A stretch of DNA of 25,449 bases from Streptosporangiaceae bacterium (GCA_025934635.1 JAICWX010000105.1:1-25449), one strand, 5' to 3'. Positions 8,222 through 14,619 are shown, numbered from the stretch's first letter. A program made the numbers and translations. The notes: generated from the sequence alone by a model not told the origin.

Positions 8222-8521
8222 ATGTTCGAGATCCTGGCCGAGCCGCACCGGCGGCGGATCCTGGATCTGCTGCGCGAGCGGGAGCGGGCCGTCGGTGACC
8301 TGGTGTCCGCGCTGGGCATCAGCCAGCCCGGGGTGTCCAAGCACCTGCGGGTGCTGCGCGACGCCGGCCTGGTCGAGGTGCGCACCGACGCGCAGCGGCG
8401 CCTGTACCGGATCCGGACCGAGCCGCTCCGCGAGATCGACGAGTGGCTGGCGCCCTACCGGGCCGCCTGGGCCGGCCGCCTCGACGCCCTCGAAGCCCAT
8501 CTCGACGACATGGAAGCCTGA
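8222..8521 (+). CDS. ArsR family transcriptional regulator
   Basis: A 99-residue winged-helix repressor. The fold is clear: MFEILAEPHRRRILDLLRE (helix 1-2), VGDLVSALGISQPGVSKHL (HTH), RVLRDAGLVEVRTDAQRRLY (recognition helix end and wing), then a C-terminal helix ending in LDDMEA. No cysteine metal site (CxCx or similar) is present, so it belongs to the non-metal ArsR group commonly paired with SRPBCC/AHSA1 genes. Its stop is 9 bases before that partner. Likely a repressor of its own two-gene operon through the dyad in its promoter. Confidence 0.93.
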   Translation: MFEILAEPHRRRILDLLRERERAVGDLVSALGISQPGVSKHLRVLRDAGLVEVRTDAQRRLYRIRTEPLREIDEWLAPYRAAWAGRLDALEAHLDDMEA

Positions 8522-8530
8522 GGAGGCCAC

Positions 8531-9061
8531 ATGGACGACGCGGATCTCGGCACGCTGACCCGGCAGGGAGACCGGTGGACGCTCACCTTCACCCGCCGGC
8601 TGGCGCACCCCCGCGAGAAGGTGTGGCGGGCCGTCACCGAGCCCGAGCACCTGGCCGCCTGGTACCCGCAGGAGATCGTCGGCGAGCGCCGGGCGGGCGC
8701 GGCGCTGCGCTTCGTGACCCCGGCCGGCGACGGCTTCGACGGCCAGCTGCTGGTGTTCGACCCGCCCGCGGTCATGGAGTTCACCTGGGGCACCGACCTG
8801 CTCCGCATCGAGCTGCGGGCGGATGGCCCGGGCACCCTGCTCACCCTCACCGACACCTTCGGCGAACTCGGCAAGGCCGCCCGCGACGGGGCCGGCTGGC
8901 ACGAGTGCCTGGAGCGCCTGGCCGCCGGCCTCGACGGCACGCCGCCCCGGCCGTGGGGCGAGCGCTGGCGCGAGGTCCACCCGCGTTACGTAACCCACCT
9001 CGGCCCCGACGCCGCCATCATCGGCCCGCCCCCTGGCCATGACGCCGCCAGTAACGAATGA
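8531..9061 (+). CDS. SRPBCC (AHSA1-like) domain protein
   Basis: A 176-residue protein with the AHSA1/START-like helix-grip fold: TFTRRLAHPREKVWRAVTEP, then HLAAWYPQEIVG, strand VMEFTWGTDLLRIEL, and a long C-terminal helix beginning GAGWHECLERLAAGLDG. These fold around a hydrophobic cavity; members partnered with an ArsR gene are thought to bind or process small hydrophobic ligands. ATG 9 bases after the arsR stop with GAGGAGG just upstream (the Shine-Dalgarno overlaps the arsR stop). The last 25 residues (after YVTHLGPD) are low-complexity. Function beyond the fold is unknown. Confidence 0.9.
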   Translation: MDDADLGTLTRQGDRWTLTFTRRLAHPREKVWRAVTEPEHLAAWYPQEIVGERRAGAALRFVTPAGDGFDGQLLVFDPPAVMEFTWGTDLLRIELRADGPGTLLTLTDTFGELGKAARDGAGWHECLERLAAGLDGTPPRPWGERWREVHPRYVTHLGPDAAIIGPPPGHDAASNE

Positions 9062-9206
9062 TGCCCGTGGTGCTCCTGTCGCCAGACCGCCCTGTCCAGG
9101 GTCACGCAATTAACGGCATCGATGGAGCATCGATGTCATCTCTGATTCCCGAAGAGCCGCAGCTATGCCGCTTTGCCGCCTCCTGGTTCTCCGCCGACCC
9201 GGCGGC

Positions 9207-9887
9207 CTAGCCGGAGCTGGCCGCCGCCGCGGCGGCGCTGGCGGCCGCGACCGCCGCGACCATCTCGTCGATCGCCTTGCGGACGGCGTCCGAGGCCCAG
9301 TTGCCCTGGGCGATCTCCCCGGCCCGGGCCCGGAGCTGACGCCGGGACAGGCCGCAGGACCGCGGGTCGACGACCTTGTGCTCGCATTTCAGCGCGTGCA
9401 GCAGGGAGATGAGCGCCGCGGTCCGCTGGTCCGGCGTGCCCGGCTGGATCAGCGCCTGGGTCACCTGCTCGCGTACCGCCGTCTCGTGCCCCGGATCCTG
9501 GGCCGGCCAGGCGCGGACCGGGAAGATGCCCAGGACCCGGCCCTTCGCCGCGCGCAGCACCCCGCTGGCCGCCAGCCGCTGGTAGAGCGCCGGCCGCAGG
9601 TTCTTGCCCAGCGGCCTGATCACGGCGGACGGCTTCTTGCCCTGCTGTGCGACCAGGAGCCGCAGGGCGGCGTCCAGCGCGTCGTCCCCGGGCGGCGACG
9701 GGTCGCGGACGACGATGCGCCCCGGCTTGCCCGGGTCCTGCGGCCCGGAGACGTCCACCTTGCCCAGCAAGGTCAGCTCGAGCAGGTTCGCGCCGCCCAG
9801 CCCGGCGTCGGCCAGGGAAGAGGGCACCGACAGCCGCCCGCTGGCGTCGTTGGTAACCAGGAGCAGCAGGTCCTCGGCGAGGAGCAT
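9207..9887 (-). CDS. GPP34 (GOLPH3/VPS74 family) phosphoprotein
   Basis: A 226-residue protein with the bacterial GPP34 domain, recognised by MLLAEDLLLLVTNDASGRL at the N-terminus and the helical repeats LGGANLLELTLLGKV, LRPALYQRLAASGVL and RTAALISLLHALK. Eukaryotic relatives bind phosphatidylinositol-4-phosphate at the Golgi. The numerous actinobacterial copies have no settled role; lipid or membrane association is an inference. The Ala-rich tail after residue 205 is low-complexity. I chose the ATG at 9887, which begins the conserved domain; a longer frame to 9983 would overlap the promoter and start of the divergent aldolase gene. No strong Shine-Dalgarno. Confidence 0.88.
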   Translation of the reverse strand: MLLAEDLLLLVTNDASGRLSVPSSLADAGLGGANLLELTLLGKVDVSGPQDPGKPGRIVVRDPSPPGDDALDAALRLLVAQQGKKPSAVIRPLGKNLRPALYQRLAASGVLRAAKGRVLGIFPVRAWPAQDPGHETAVREQVTQALIQPGTPDQRTAALISLLHALKCEHKVVDPRSCGLSRRQLRARAGEIAQGNWASDAVRKAIDEMVAAVAAASAAAAAASSG

Positions 9888-9975
9888 GCCGTCCACGCTA
9901 CCCGGAGCCGCCAGGCTGGCTCCGGCCCGGGCCGCCGGGATACGTTGGCCTGGACATGCGAGGGGGAGGTAGGCC

Positions 9976-10644
9976 ATGGACAAGGACCTGGCCGGTCAGG
10001 TCACCGACATCGCCGGGCGGGTGGTGGCCAGCGGGGCGATTTCCGCGAACGGGCATGGCAACGTCAGCGTCCGGGTGCCCGGCGCGCAGGAGATGTACTT
10101 CACCGCGGGTCCGTCGCTGCGGGATCACCCGGTCGCCGCGGTGGTGCGGGTCGGGCTGGACGGGACCCTGCTGGAGGGTGAGCTGCCGCCGATCCAGGGG
10201 GCCGTGGTCGCCATGCACACCGCCATGTACGCCGATCACCCCGACGTCGGCTGCGTCCTGCACACCCACTCGCCGTACGCCACCGCGTATGCCGTGGCCC
10301 GCCGTCCGATCGGCTGCTGGATCGAGGCCCTGGCCATGTTCGGCCTGCCCGATGGCGTGCCCGTGGCCGGGTACGGGCCGCGCGGGTCAGCCGGGGCGAT
10401 CGCCCGCATCCGGGAAGCGGTCACCCCGGGTGTCCCGGCGGTGCTGCTGGCCAACCACGGCGTGCTGGTCTTCCACCGCACCCCGGAACTGGCCATCCTG
10501 GTCGGCGGGGTAGTGGAGGAGGCGGCGCAGGCCAGCATCAACGCCGCCGCGCTCGGCGGCCCGGTGGAGATCGCGCCCGAGCTCCGCGCCGCCGCCCTCC
10601 AGCGCGCCATGAGCTTCGACCGCCAGGGAACGGTACGCGCCTGA
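9976..10644 (+). CDS. Class II aldolase/adducin family protein
   Basis: A 222-residue protein of the fuculose/ribulose-phosphate aldolase superfamily. Zinc ligands are His96 and His98 (LHTHSPYATAYA) and His161 (LANHGVLVF); the N-terminal NGHGNVSVRV loop fits the phosphate-binding region. The glutamate that acts as acid/base in fuculose aldolase (in the usual PSSE or VQREI segment) is replaced: here the sequence is LPPIQGAVVAMHTAMY. It may therefore be a decarboxylase or a non-aldolase member. ATG with GGGGGAGG 6-8 bases upstream. It stands alone, divergent from GPP34, and is followed by the 316-bp non-coding region with a strong hairpin. Confidence 0.87.
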   Translation: MDKDLAGQVTDIAGRVVASGAISANGHGNVSVRVPGAQEMYFTAGPSLRDHPVAAVVRVGLDGTLLEGELPPIQGAVVAMHTAMYADHPDVGCVLHTHSPYATAYAVARRPIGCWIEALAMFGLPDGVPVAGYGPRGSAGAIARIREAVTPGVPAVLLANHGVLVFHRTPELAILVGGVVEEAAQASINAAALGGPVEIAPELRAAALQRAMSFDRQGTVRA

Positions 10645-10775
10645 GCCCGGTACGCCTCACGCCGCCGGCCTCCCGGCTGGGCCGCCGGCCCGCGCGGCAC
10701 TCTCGCGAGAAAAATCGTCACCGCCGCCGGAATCGGGTGTATCAAGACGCCGCCGCCCCCCTCTGAGAGGTATAC

Positions 10776-10814
10776 GGGGGAAGCCGCCGGGGGAGCGGCC
10801 GGGGGGTTTGGGGG
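10776..10814 (+). other. Potential G-quadruplex tract
   Basis: Four G runs of 5, 5, 6 and 5 bases (10776-10780, 10789-10793, 10801-10806, 10810-10814) with spacers of 8, 7 and 3 bases on the plus strand. It lies directly upstream of the strong hairpin in the convergent intergenic region. Confidence 0.4.
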
Positions 10815-10816
10815 AA

Positions 10817-10846
10817 CGGGCGCGTCCACGGGGGTGGACGCGCCCG
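10817..10846. terminator. Strong hairpin, likely bidirectional terminator
   Basis: CGGGCGCGTCCAC (10817-10829) and its exact complement GTGGACGCGCCCG (10834-10846) form a perfect 13-bp GC-rich stem with a GGGG loop. There is no U-tract, which is common for actinobacterial terminators. It sits between the convergent class II aldolase and PPOX genes and could end both transcripts. Confidence 0.6.
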
Positions 10847-10960
10847 CGGGGTCGGAAACGGGCCGGCCGGGCACGTTCGCGGGGGCGGACGGGTCCGGCC
10901 GGCGGGGGCGGCGGCACCGCGCCGCGCCCCGGTCGCCCCCGATCATGCGGTCTTAGCAGG

Positions 10961-11443
10961 TCACCACGGCTGGCTGCTGCTCGTGAAGTGGGTCAGCCCG
11001 TCGAGGTCCTCGGCCTTGTAGACGTGCCTCGGCGGGGTGGCGAAGGTGGCGTACGGCCGGACCCGGATCACCACCCGCTCCTCCTCGCGGGCCATCTTCT
11101 CGATCTCGGGGAGCTTGGCGGACGACACGTCCTGGCCGGCCATCAGGTCGACGACCCGGCGCAGCACGTCCGCTGCCTGGCCGAAATCCTCCTCGAGCGT
11201 CGCCTCCCCGTAGACCTGCAGGTAGGTCAGCGGCCACTGCTCGTCCAGGATGCACAGGCTGACCTTGGGATTCCGCTTCACCGCGTGCGCCTTGCCGCGG
11301 GCCGCCATGGTCGAGATCAGCAGGTCATCGCCGTCCATGACGTAGTAGACGACGGTCATGGCCGGCCCGTCGTTCTGCCGGCCGTACCCGAAGACGCAGG
11401 TCCGGTGCTTCCGCACGAACTCCCGGCGCTCATTCCTGTCCAT
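10961..11443 (-). CDS. PPOX-class (pyridoxamine 5'-phosphate oxidase-like) protein, probably F420-binding
   Basis: A 160-residue split-barrel flavin/deazaflavin protein: RREFVRKHRTCVFGYGRQND, TVVYYVMDGDDLLISTMAAR, KAHAVKRNPKVSLCILDEQW, then TYLQVYGEATLEED. This order is that of actinobacterial PPOX-class F420-dependent reductases (FDOR-B-like) rather than PdxH. Cofactor choice is inferred. ATG at 11443 with GGAAGGGG upstream. The divergent neighbour 49 bases away is an LLM-type oxidoreductase, which also often uses F420, so the two may work in one redox pathway. Confidence 0.88.
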   Translation of the reverse strand: MDRNERREFVRKHRTCVFGYGRQNDGPAMTVVYYVMDGDDLLISTMAARGKAHAVKRNPKVSLCILDEQWPLTYLQVYGEATLEEDFGQAADVLRRVVDLMAGQDVSSAKLPEIEKMAREEERVVIRVRPYATFATPPRHVYKAEDLDGLTHFTSSSQPW

Positions 11444-11492
11444 GCGTGCCCCTTCCGGCCTGCCCAACACGATGCCACTAAAGTAAACGACC

Positions 11493-12335
11493 ATGCGACT
11501 GGGCTTGGTCCACGTCAACATGGGCCCGCTGAGCCAGCCGGACGCCGTGACGCAGGCGGCGCAGGCGGCCGAGGCGGCGGGCTTCGACTCGGTCTGGGCC
11601 GGGGAGCACCTGGTGCTGCCCGACCCGCAGGTGCCGCCGTCGCCGATGGCGCCGCAGGACCCGGCGCTCGACTCGCTGCTGGCGCTGACCTGGGCCGCCG
11701 CCCACACGACGACGATCCGGCTGGCCACCGGGATCGTGATCTTGCCGCAGCGCAATCCGGTGGTGCTGGCCAAGCAGGTCGCCACCCTGGACGTACTGTC
11801 CGGCGGCCGGGTCATGCTGGGTGTGGGCGCCGGCTATCTCGAACCGGAATTCCGGGCGGTGGGGGCGGACTTCGCCGAGCGCGGCGCGGTCACCGACGAG
11901 TACCTCGACGCGATGCAGGCGCTGTGGTATCACGAGCATCCCTCCTACCAGGGCCGGTTTGCCGCCTTCAGCGGCGTCGATGCCTACCCGCGCCCGGTGC
12001 AGCAGCCGGTCCCGCTGATCGTCGGCGGGCACAGCGCCCCGGCCTACCGCCGGGCCGTCGCGTACGGCCAGGGCTGGTACGGCTACTGGCTCACGCCCGA
12101 GCAGGCCGCCGCGTCGGTGGCCGGGCTGGCCGAGGCCGCCCGGCAGGTGCCGCGGCCCGGCGGGTCCGGTCCGCTCGAGATCAGCGTGACGCCGCGCGGC
12201 CGGATGACGCCCGCGCTGGCCGCCGGTTTCGCCGAGGCCGGCGTGGACCGGCTCGTCCTGCTCGCACCGCCGGCCGCGGACGGGGTCGCCCGGACGATCG
12301 AGGCCGGCCTCGCCGCCGTGGCCGGCCTGAGCTGA
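11493..12335 (+). CDS. LLM class (luciferase-like) F420/flavin-dependent oxidoreductase
   Basis: A 280-residue TIM-barrel oxidoreductase: QAAQAAEAAGFDSVWAGEHL (first helix and EH motif), IRLATGIVILPQRNPVVLAK, SGGRVMLGVGAGYLEPEFRA (cofactor-phosphate loop), and VPLIVGGHSAPAYRRAVAYG. This is the pattern of actinobacterial F420-dependent LLM enzymes; substrate unknown. It is somewhat short (family 280-330), with the C-terminal part compact but in frame. A TAAAGT box (11479-11484) ends 8 bases before the ATG and there is no Shine-Dalgarno, so the message may be nearly leaderless. Divergent from the PPOX gene. Confidence 0.9.
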   Translation: MRLGLVHVNMGPLSQPDAVTQAAQAAEAAGFDSVWAGEHLVLPDPQVPPSPMAPQDPALDSLLALTWAAAHTTTIRLATGIVILPQRNPVVLAKQVATLDVLSGGRVMLGVGAGYLEPEFRAVGADFAERGAVTDEYLDAMQALWYHEHPSYQGRFAAFSGVDAYPRPVQQPVPLIVGGHSAPAYRRAVAYGQGWYGYWLTPEQAAASVAGLAEAARQVPRPGGSGPLEISVTPRGRMTPALAAGFAEAGVDRLVLLAPPAADGVARTIEAGLAAVAGLS

Positions 12336-12338
12336 CGA

Positions 12339-12388
12339 CAGTCAGGCCAGCGCTAGACAGCAGCAGTCAGGCCTGCGCTAGACAGCGG
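12339..12388. repeat. Tandem 25-bp direct repeat, two copies plus a partial third
   Basis: Units 12339-12363 and 12364-12388 match at 23 of 25 positions, and the third unit begins with GTCAGGCCT at 12388. It fills the gap between the LLM stop and the end of the decayed MBL gene, and each unit contains a CTAG with a stop codon. Looks like a replication-slippage product. Confidence 0.75.
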
Positions 12389-12984
12389 TCAGGCCTCGCG
12401 GAGCCGGGCCGCGGCCCCCGGGTCGTGCGCCGGGAGGATGACCAGGCCGGCCAGCCGTTCGGCCAGAGCCAGCACCTGGCGCGTACTGGCCGCGAGCTTC
12501 CTGCGGTTGCCGACACCGGGGAGCTGGCCCCGGCCGTCACCCATCACGTCGAGGGACGCGGTGAACGGGGCCACCGAGCCGTCGCGGGCCGGCTCCATCC
12601 GGACCTGCCGCCACTTCAGGCCGGGGAGCTCGATGTGCTGGCGCAGGAACCCGCGCAGCTCCGGGGCCGGGCGGGACAGCTCGGCCCATTCGGCGGCCGA
12701 CACCATGATCTCGGCGCCGCCCAGCTCCGGCAGCCCGCCGATGTGATCTTGATGCAGGTGGGACAGGATCGCCGTGCCCACATCGGCCGCGGCGTAACCG
12801 AGCGCGGCCAGCTGGGCGGTCAGGGTGTCCACTCCCGCGCGGTCAGCAGCCACCAGTACATCGGCTTCCTCGACCCGTAGGGGTGCTCGGGGCGGATCTG
12901 CACCGTGCCCGTGCTGATGACCGAGACCGCCCGCACCGGCCCGTCCCCGGGACCGGAGCGCGATACCGCGGTCGAGGTGCTCAT
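12389..12984 (-). pseudogene. MBL-fold metallo-hydrolase, decayed by two internal deletions
   Basis: The start is good: ATG at 12984 with GGGAGGA upstream, and the first 54 codons read VRAVSVISTGTVQIRPEH, then PYGSRKPMYWWLLTAREWTP, the usual N-terminus of lactonase-like MBL proteins. The frame then stops at once (TGA at 12820-12822). A second frame takes over within the same few bases at VDTLTAQLAALGY and runs to 12389. It keeps the HxHxDH metal motif (SHLHQDHIGG), but the segment with the first barrel strands is missing. Further on, LDVMGDG runs straight into GQLPGVGNRR, where the third metal histidine (PGHTPG) and the bridging aspartate normally lie. I infer one frameshifting deletion and one in-frame deletion, so no active enzyme is expected. 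Confidence 0.8.
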
Positions 12985-13054
12985 GAGTAACGGTCCTCCC
13001 GGGACGGGGCTGGATGATCCCGACCCAGGCTGGCACCGTCCGGAAGGCGTGTCA

Positions 13055-13068
13055 GTGACACTTGTCAC
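13055..13068. promoter_or_regulatory. Crp/Fnr-type operator GTGA-N6-TCAC
   Basis: GTGACACTTGTCAC matches the core of the Crp-family site (GTGA, six bases, TCAC) exactly. It lies between the decayed Crp/Fnr gene (ends 13092) and the decayed MBL gene (starts 12984), 71 bases upstream of the MBL start. It is probably the former regulatory site of the MBL gene. Confidence 0.5.
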
Positions 13069-13091
13069 CCCGCGCGTAACTTAAGTCACGC

Positions 13092-13318
13092 TCACGCCGT
13101 CCGGCCGGACTCGGCGTACAGCCGGGCCGCGTCGACGATCACCACGGCCTCCGCCGAGGTGGTCACGCGCTGCCGTACCGAGCCGAACGCGTTGACCGAG
13201 ATCTGCTCCAGCGTGCCGTACAGCCGCCGGTTCAGTTCCTCGGCCAGGGCCCACGCCACCCGCGGGTCGCGTGGGCCCGTCCCGGCGAGCGCCGAATCAG
13301 TGCCGTATCGGACAGCAT
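13092..13318 (-). pseudogene. Crp/Fnr family regulator remnant lacking cNMP and HTH domains
   Basis: From 13266 downward the minus strand reads RDPRVAWALAEELNRRLYG, then TLEQISVNAFGSVRQRV. This is the long dimerisation helix and domain junction of actinobacterial Crp/Fnr regulators. The helix-turn-helix that should follow is absent: RQRV continues directly into VVIVDAARLYAESGRTA, the normal C-terminal strand, and a stop at 13092. Upstream, an ATG at 13318 behind GGGGAC begins MLSDTALIRRSP in another frame, resembling a Crp N-terminus. The whole cyclic-nucleotide-binding domain between them is missing. So both ends remain and both functional domains are gone. The family assignment rests on the helix segment. 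Confidence 0.65.
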
Positions 13319-13408
13319 TACGTCCCCGGCGGGGGATGGCTCAAATGAGACAAGCGGACCATCTTACCGCCCATTGCATTTCCCGGGAACCAGGATAACG
13401 ATCATTTC

Positions 13409-13741
13409 ATGGGGTGGGTATTCCTATTGATCATCGCATTCGCCGCCAGTGACGGACGTACGCACGACGCCGGTGCCGCCGCGGTTATCACCGTCGCCAT
13501 CGGCTTCCTCGTGTGGATGATATCGGTCTGGCTGACGCCGTTCCGCAAGTGCCGTTTCTGCAAGGGCACCGGCCGGTTCAACGGGGCCTTGTCTACCTGG
13601 GCCGTCCGGCAGTGCCCGAGCTGCGGTGGCCGGGGCGTGCACCGCCGGTATTTCGTCACCACCGTCTTCGGCGACAAACTGACCCGCGGCGAGGCCCGGG
13701 CCAGAAAAGCCCGGGCCCGCCGTAACCGTCCCCGGCTCTAG
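13409..13741 (+). CDS. Small membrane protein with DnaJ-like zinc-ribbon
   Basis: A 110-residue protein of unknown function. Two hydrophobic segments (residues 2-13 and about 23-42) suggest membrane insertion. They are followed by a cysteine-rich module with two half-sites resembling DnaJ zinc-finger repeats, CRFCKGTGRF (Cys48, Cys51) and CPSCGGRG (Cys69, Cys72), enough for one zinc ion. The tail (residues 92-110) is strongly basic (GEARARKARARRNRPRL) and probably cytoplasmic. AGGA lies 13 bases before the ATG, a long spacing. It is flanked by decayed genes but looks intact. Confidence 0.7.
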   Translation: MGWVFLLIIAFAASDGRTHDAGAAAVITVAIGFLVWMISVWLTPFRKCRFCKGTGRFNGALSTWAVRQCPSCGGRGVHRRYFVTTVFGDKLTRGEARARKARARRNRPRL

Positions 13742-13863
13742 CGGATTTGATCATGTCCCGTGACCGGGACCCTGGACGCTTTTCCGCGGCAAGGGATAAA
13801 GTCCGTGATCAATAAGAAGACCGATTTAAAACGATCTTCATGCCGGCGCTGGTTCCGGGCGGC

Positions 13864-13874
13864 CCTATCATAGG
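13864..13874. promoter_or_regulatory. Short dyad CCTATCATAGG before the DUF1992 gene
   Basis: Perfect 5+1+5 inverted repeat ending at the Shine-Dalgarno of the DUF1992 gene (ATG at 13891). Candidate operator; weak evidence. Confidence 0.25.
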
Positions 13875-13890
13875 CGGGAGGGCCAACCGG

Positions 13891-14376
13891 ATGACTGAAC
13901 GCAAACCCCGGGAGATCAGCTTCGCCTCGTGGATCGACCGGCAGATCAGCGAGGCGCAGGAGCGGGGTGCCTTCGACAACCTGCCCGGCGCGGGCAAGCC
14001 GCTGCCCAGGCGGGCCATGGACACCGATGCCTGGATCCGCGACAAACTCGACCGCGAGGGGGTCCCGGCCGAGGAAATGCTGCCGGTCCCGCTCCGCCTT
14101 CGCAAAGAGGCCGAACGAGTCTCTGGCACGCTCAGCGAACACCACTCCGAAGACGCGGTCCGCGAGGTCGTGCGGGACCTCAACCGGCGGATCCTCGAGT
14201 GGCGCCGGATCCCGGTCGGGCCGCCGGTCGTGCTCCGCCTCGTCGACGAGGAAGCCATGGTCGCGCGGTGGCGAGAGCTGCAGCCCCCGCCCGCCGATCC
14301 GGCTCCGCCCGCGCCCGGCCCGGAGAAGCCCGCCGCGTCCCGCTGGTGGCGCCGCCGCCGTAAGCCCGGGTCATAG
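13891..14376 (+). CDS. DUF1992 (DnaJ-homologue subfamily C28-like) protein
   Basis: A 161-residue protein with the DUF1992 domain at the N-terminus, recognised by SFASWIDRQISEAQERGAFD and NLPGAGKPLP. Helical segments WIRDKLDREGVPAEEMLPVP and EDAVREVVRDLNRRILEWRR follow. Eukaryotic DNAJC28 carries the same domain; its bacterial role is unknown. The last 40 residues are Pro-rich and then basic (WWRRRRKPGS). I chose the ATG at 13891 because GGGAGG lies 11 bases upstream; an in-frame ATG at 13840 would add 17 residues without a Shine-Dalgarno. The 3' end overlaps the end of the convergent alcohol dehydrogenase remnant by 6 bases. Confidence 0.88.
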   Translation: MTERKPREISFASWIDRQISEAQERGAFDNLPGAGKPLPRRAMDTDAWIRDKLDREGVPAEEMLPVPLRLRKEAERVSGTLSEHHSEDAVREVVRDLNRRILEWRRIPVGPPVVLRLVDEEAMVARWRELQPPPADPAPPAPGPEKPAASRWWRRRRKPGS

Positions 14377-14509
14377 CGCCCGGCGGATGATGGCCTCCAG
14401 TTCGTCCTGGCTCAGCCGGACGGGGTTGCCCTGCATGCTGCTCGCGGTCAGCGCCTGAGCCGCGATGTCACCGGCCGGCTGTGGCGAACTCGAAGCTGCC
14501 AGCGGTCAT
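14371..14509 (-). pseudogene. Iron-containing alcohol dehydrogenase remnant (first 13 and last ~34 codons)
   Basis: On the minus strand an ATG at 14509 with AGGA 9-12 bases upstream begins MTAGSFEFATAGR, the typical first strand of Fe-ADH/maleylacetate-reductase-type enzymes, then hits TGA (14468-14470). In another frame the next bases read GDIAAQALTASSMQGNPVRL, then SQDELEAIIRRAL and a stop at 14371. That is the characteristic C-terminus of the same family (the SMxGNP segment and closing helix). Family members have about 380 residues, so roughly 1 kb has been lost between the ends. The GCCGGCCGG at the joint is compatible with recombination between short GCCGG repeats. Family identity of each end is from motif recall. 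Confidence 0.68.
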
Positions 14510-14619
14510 AAGGGCAATCCTGCTACACGAGCCGTCCCCTGAGACGCGTGAGGCGTTCCGTAACATGCCGAACACACCCCGTTTATCAAGTCACCATCCC
14601 CGGCGGTTACGGTGGGTTG

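Larger units (their letters stand above)
10645..10960. other. 316-bp non-coding, G-rich intergenic region
   Basis: I see no credible gene here; the open frames translate to low-complexity Pro/Arg/Gly. It holds a perfect 10-bp palindrome TCTCGCGAGA (10701-10710), a dyad CCTCTGAGAGG (10760-10770), a series of G runs (10776-10820) and the long hairpin listed separately. It separates the 3' ends of two convergent genes. Confidence 0.6.

Noticed and set aside
9116..9135. Direct repeat GCATCGATG x2 as a possible attachment site.
   Set aside because: Only 9 bp, adjacent copies, no integrase or element nearby.
9133..9210. A 25-codon plus-strand frame starting ATG after two GCATCGATG direct repeats (9116-9124, 9127-9135), peptide beginning MSSLIPEEPQLCRF.
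   Set aside because: No Shine-Dalgarno, no recognised peptide class, and the end lies inside the GPP34 stop region. Could be a relic or a small protein, but nothing supports either.
9888..9983. Longer GPP34 start at 9983.
   Set aside because: The added residues are not family-like and the frame would cover the aldolase start and Shine-Dalgarno; the conserved domain begins at the ATG at 9887.
10236..10946. Long minus-strand frame covering the aldolase gene and the G-rich gap.
   Set aside because: Low-complexity Pro/Ala/Arg/Gly translation antisense to a clear gene; typical of GC-rich shadow frames.
11444..11815. Longer frame for the PPOX gene extending to 11815.
   Set aside because: It would overlap the divergent LLM gene, and the ATG at 11443 has a good Shine-Dalgarno and begins the conserved fold.
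12985..13036. Reading the MBL remnant as one intact 215-residue protein starting at 13036.
   Set aside because: The first 60 residues of that frame are an Arg/Gly/Ala shadow of the true N-terminus, which lies in the other frame with its own Shine-Dalgarno.
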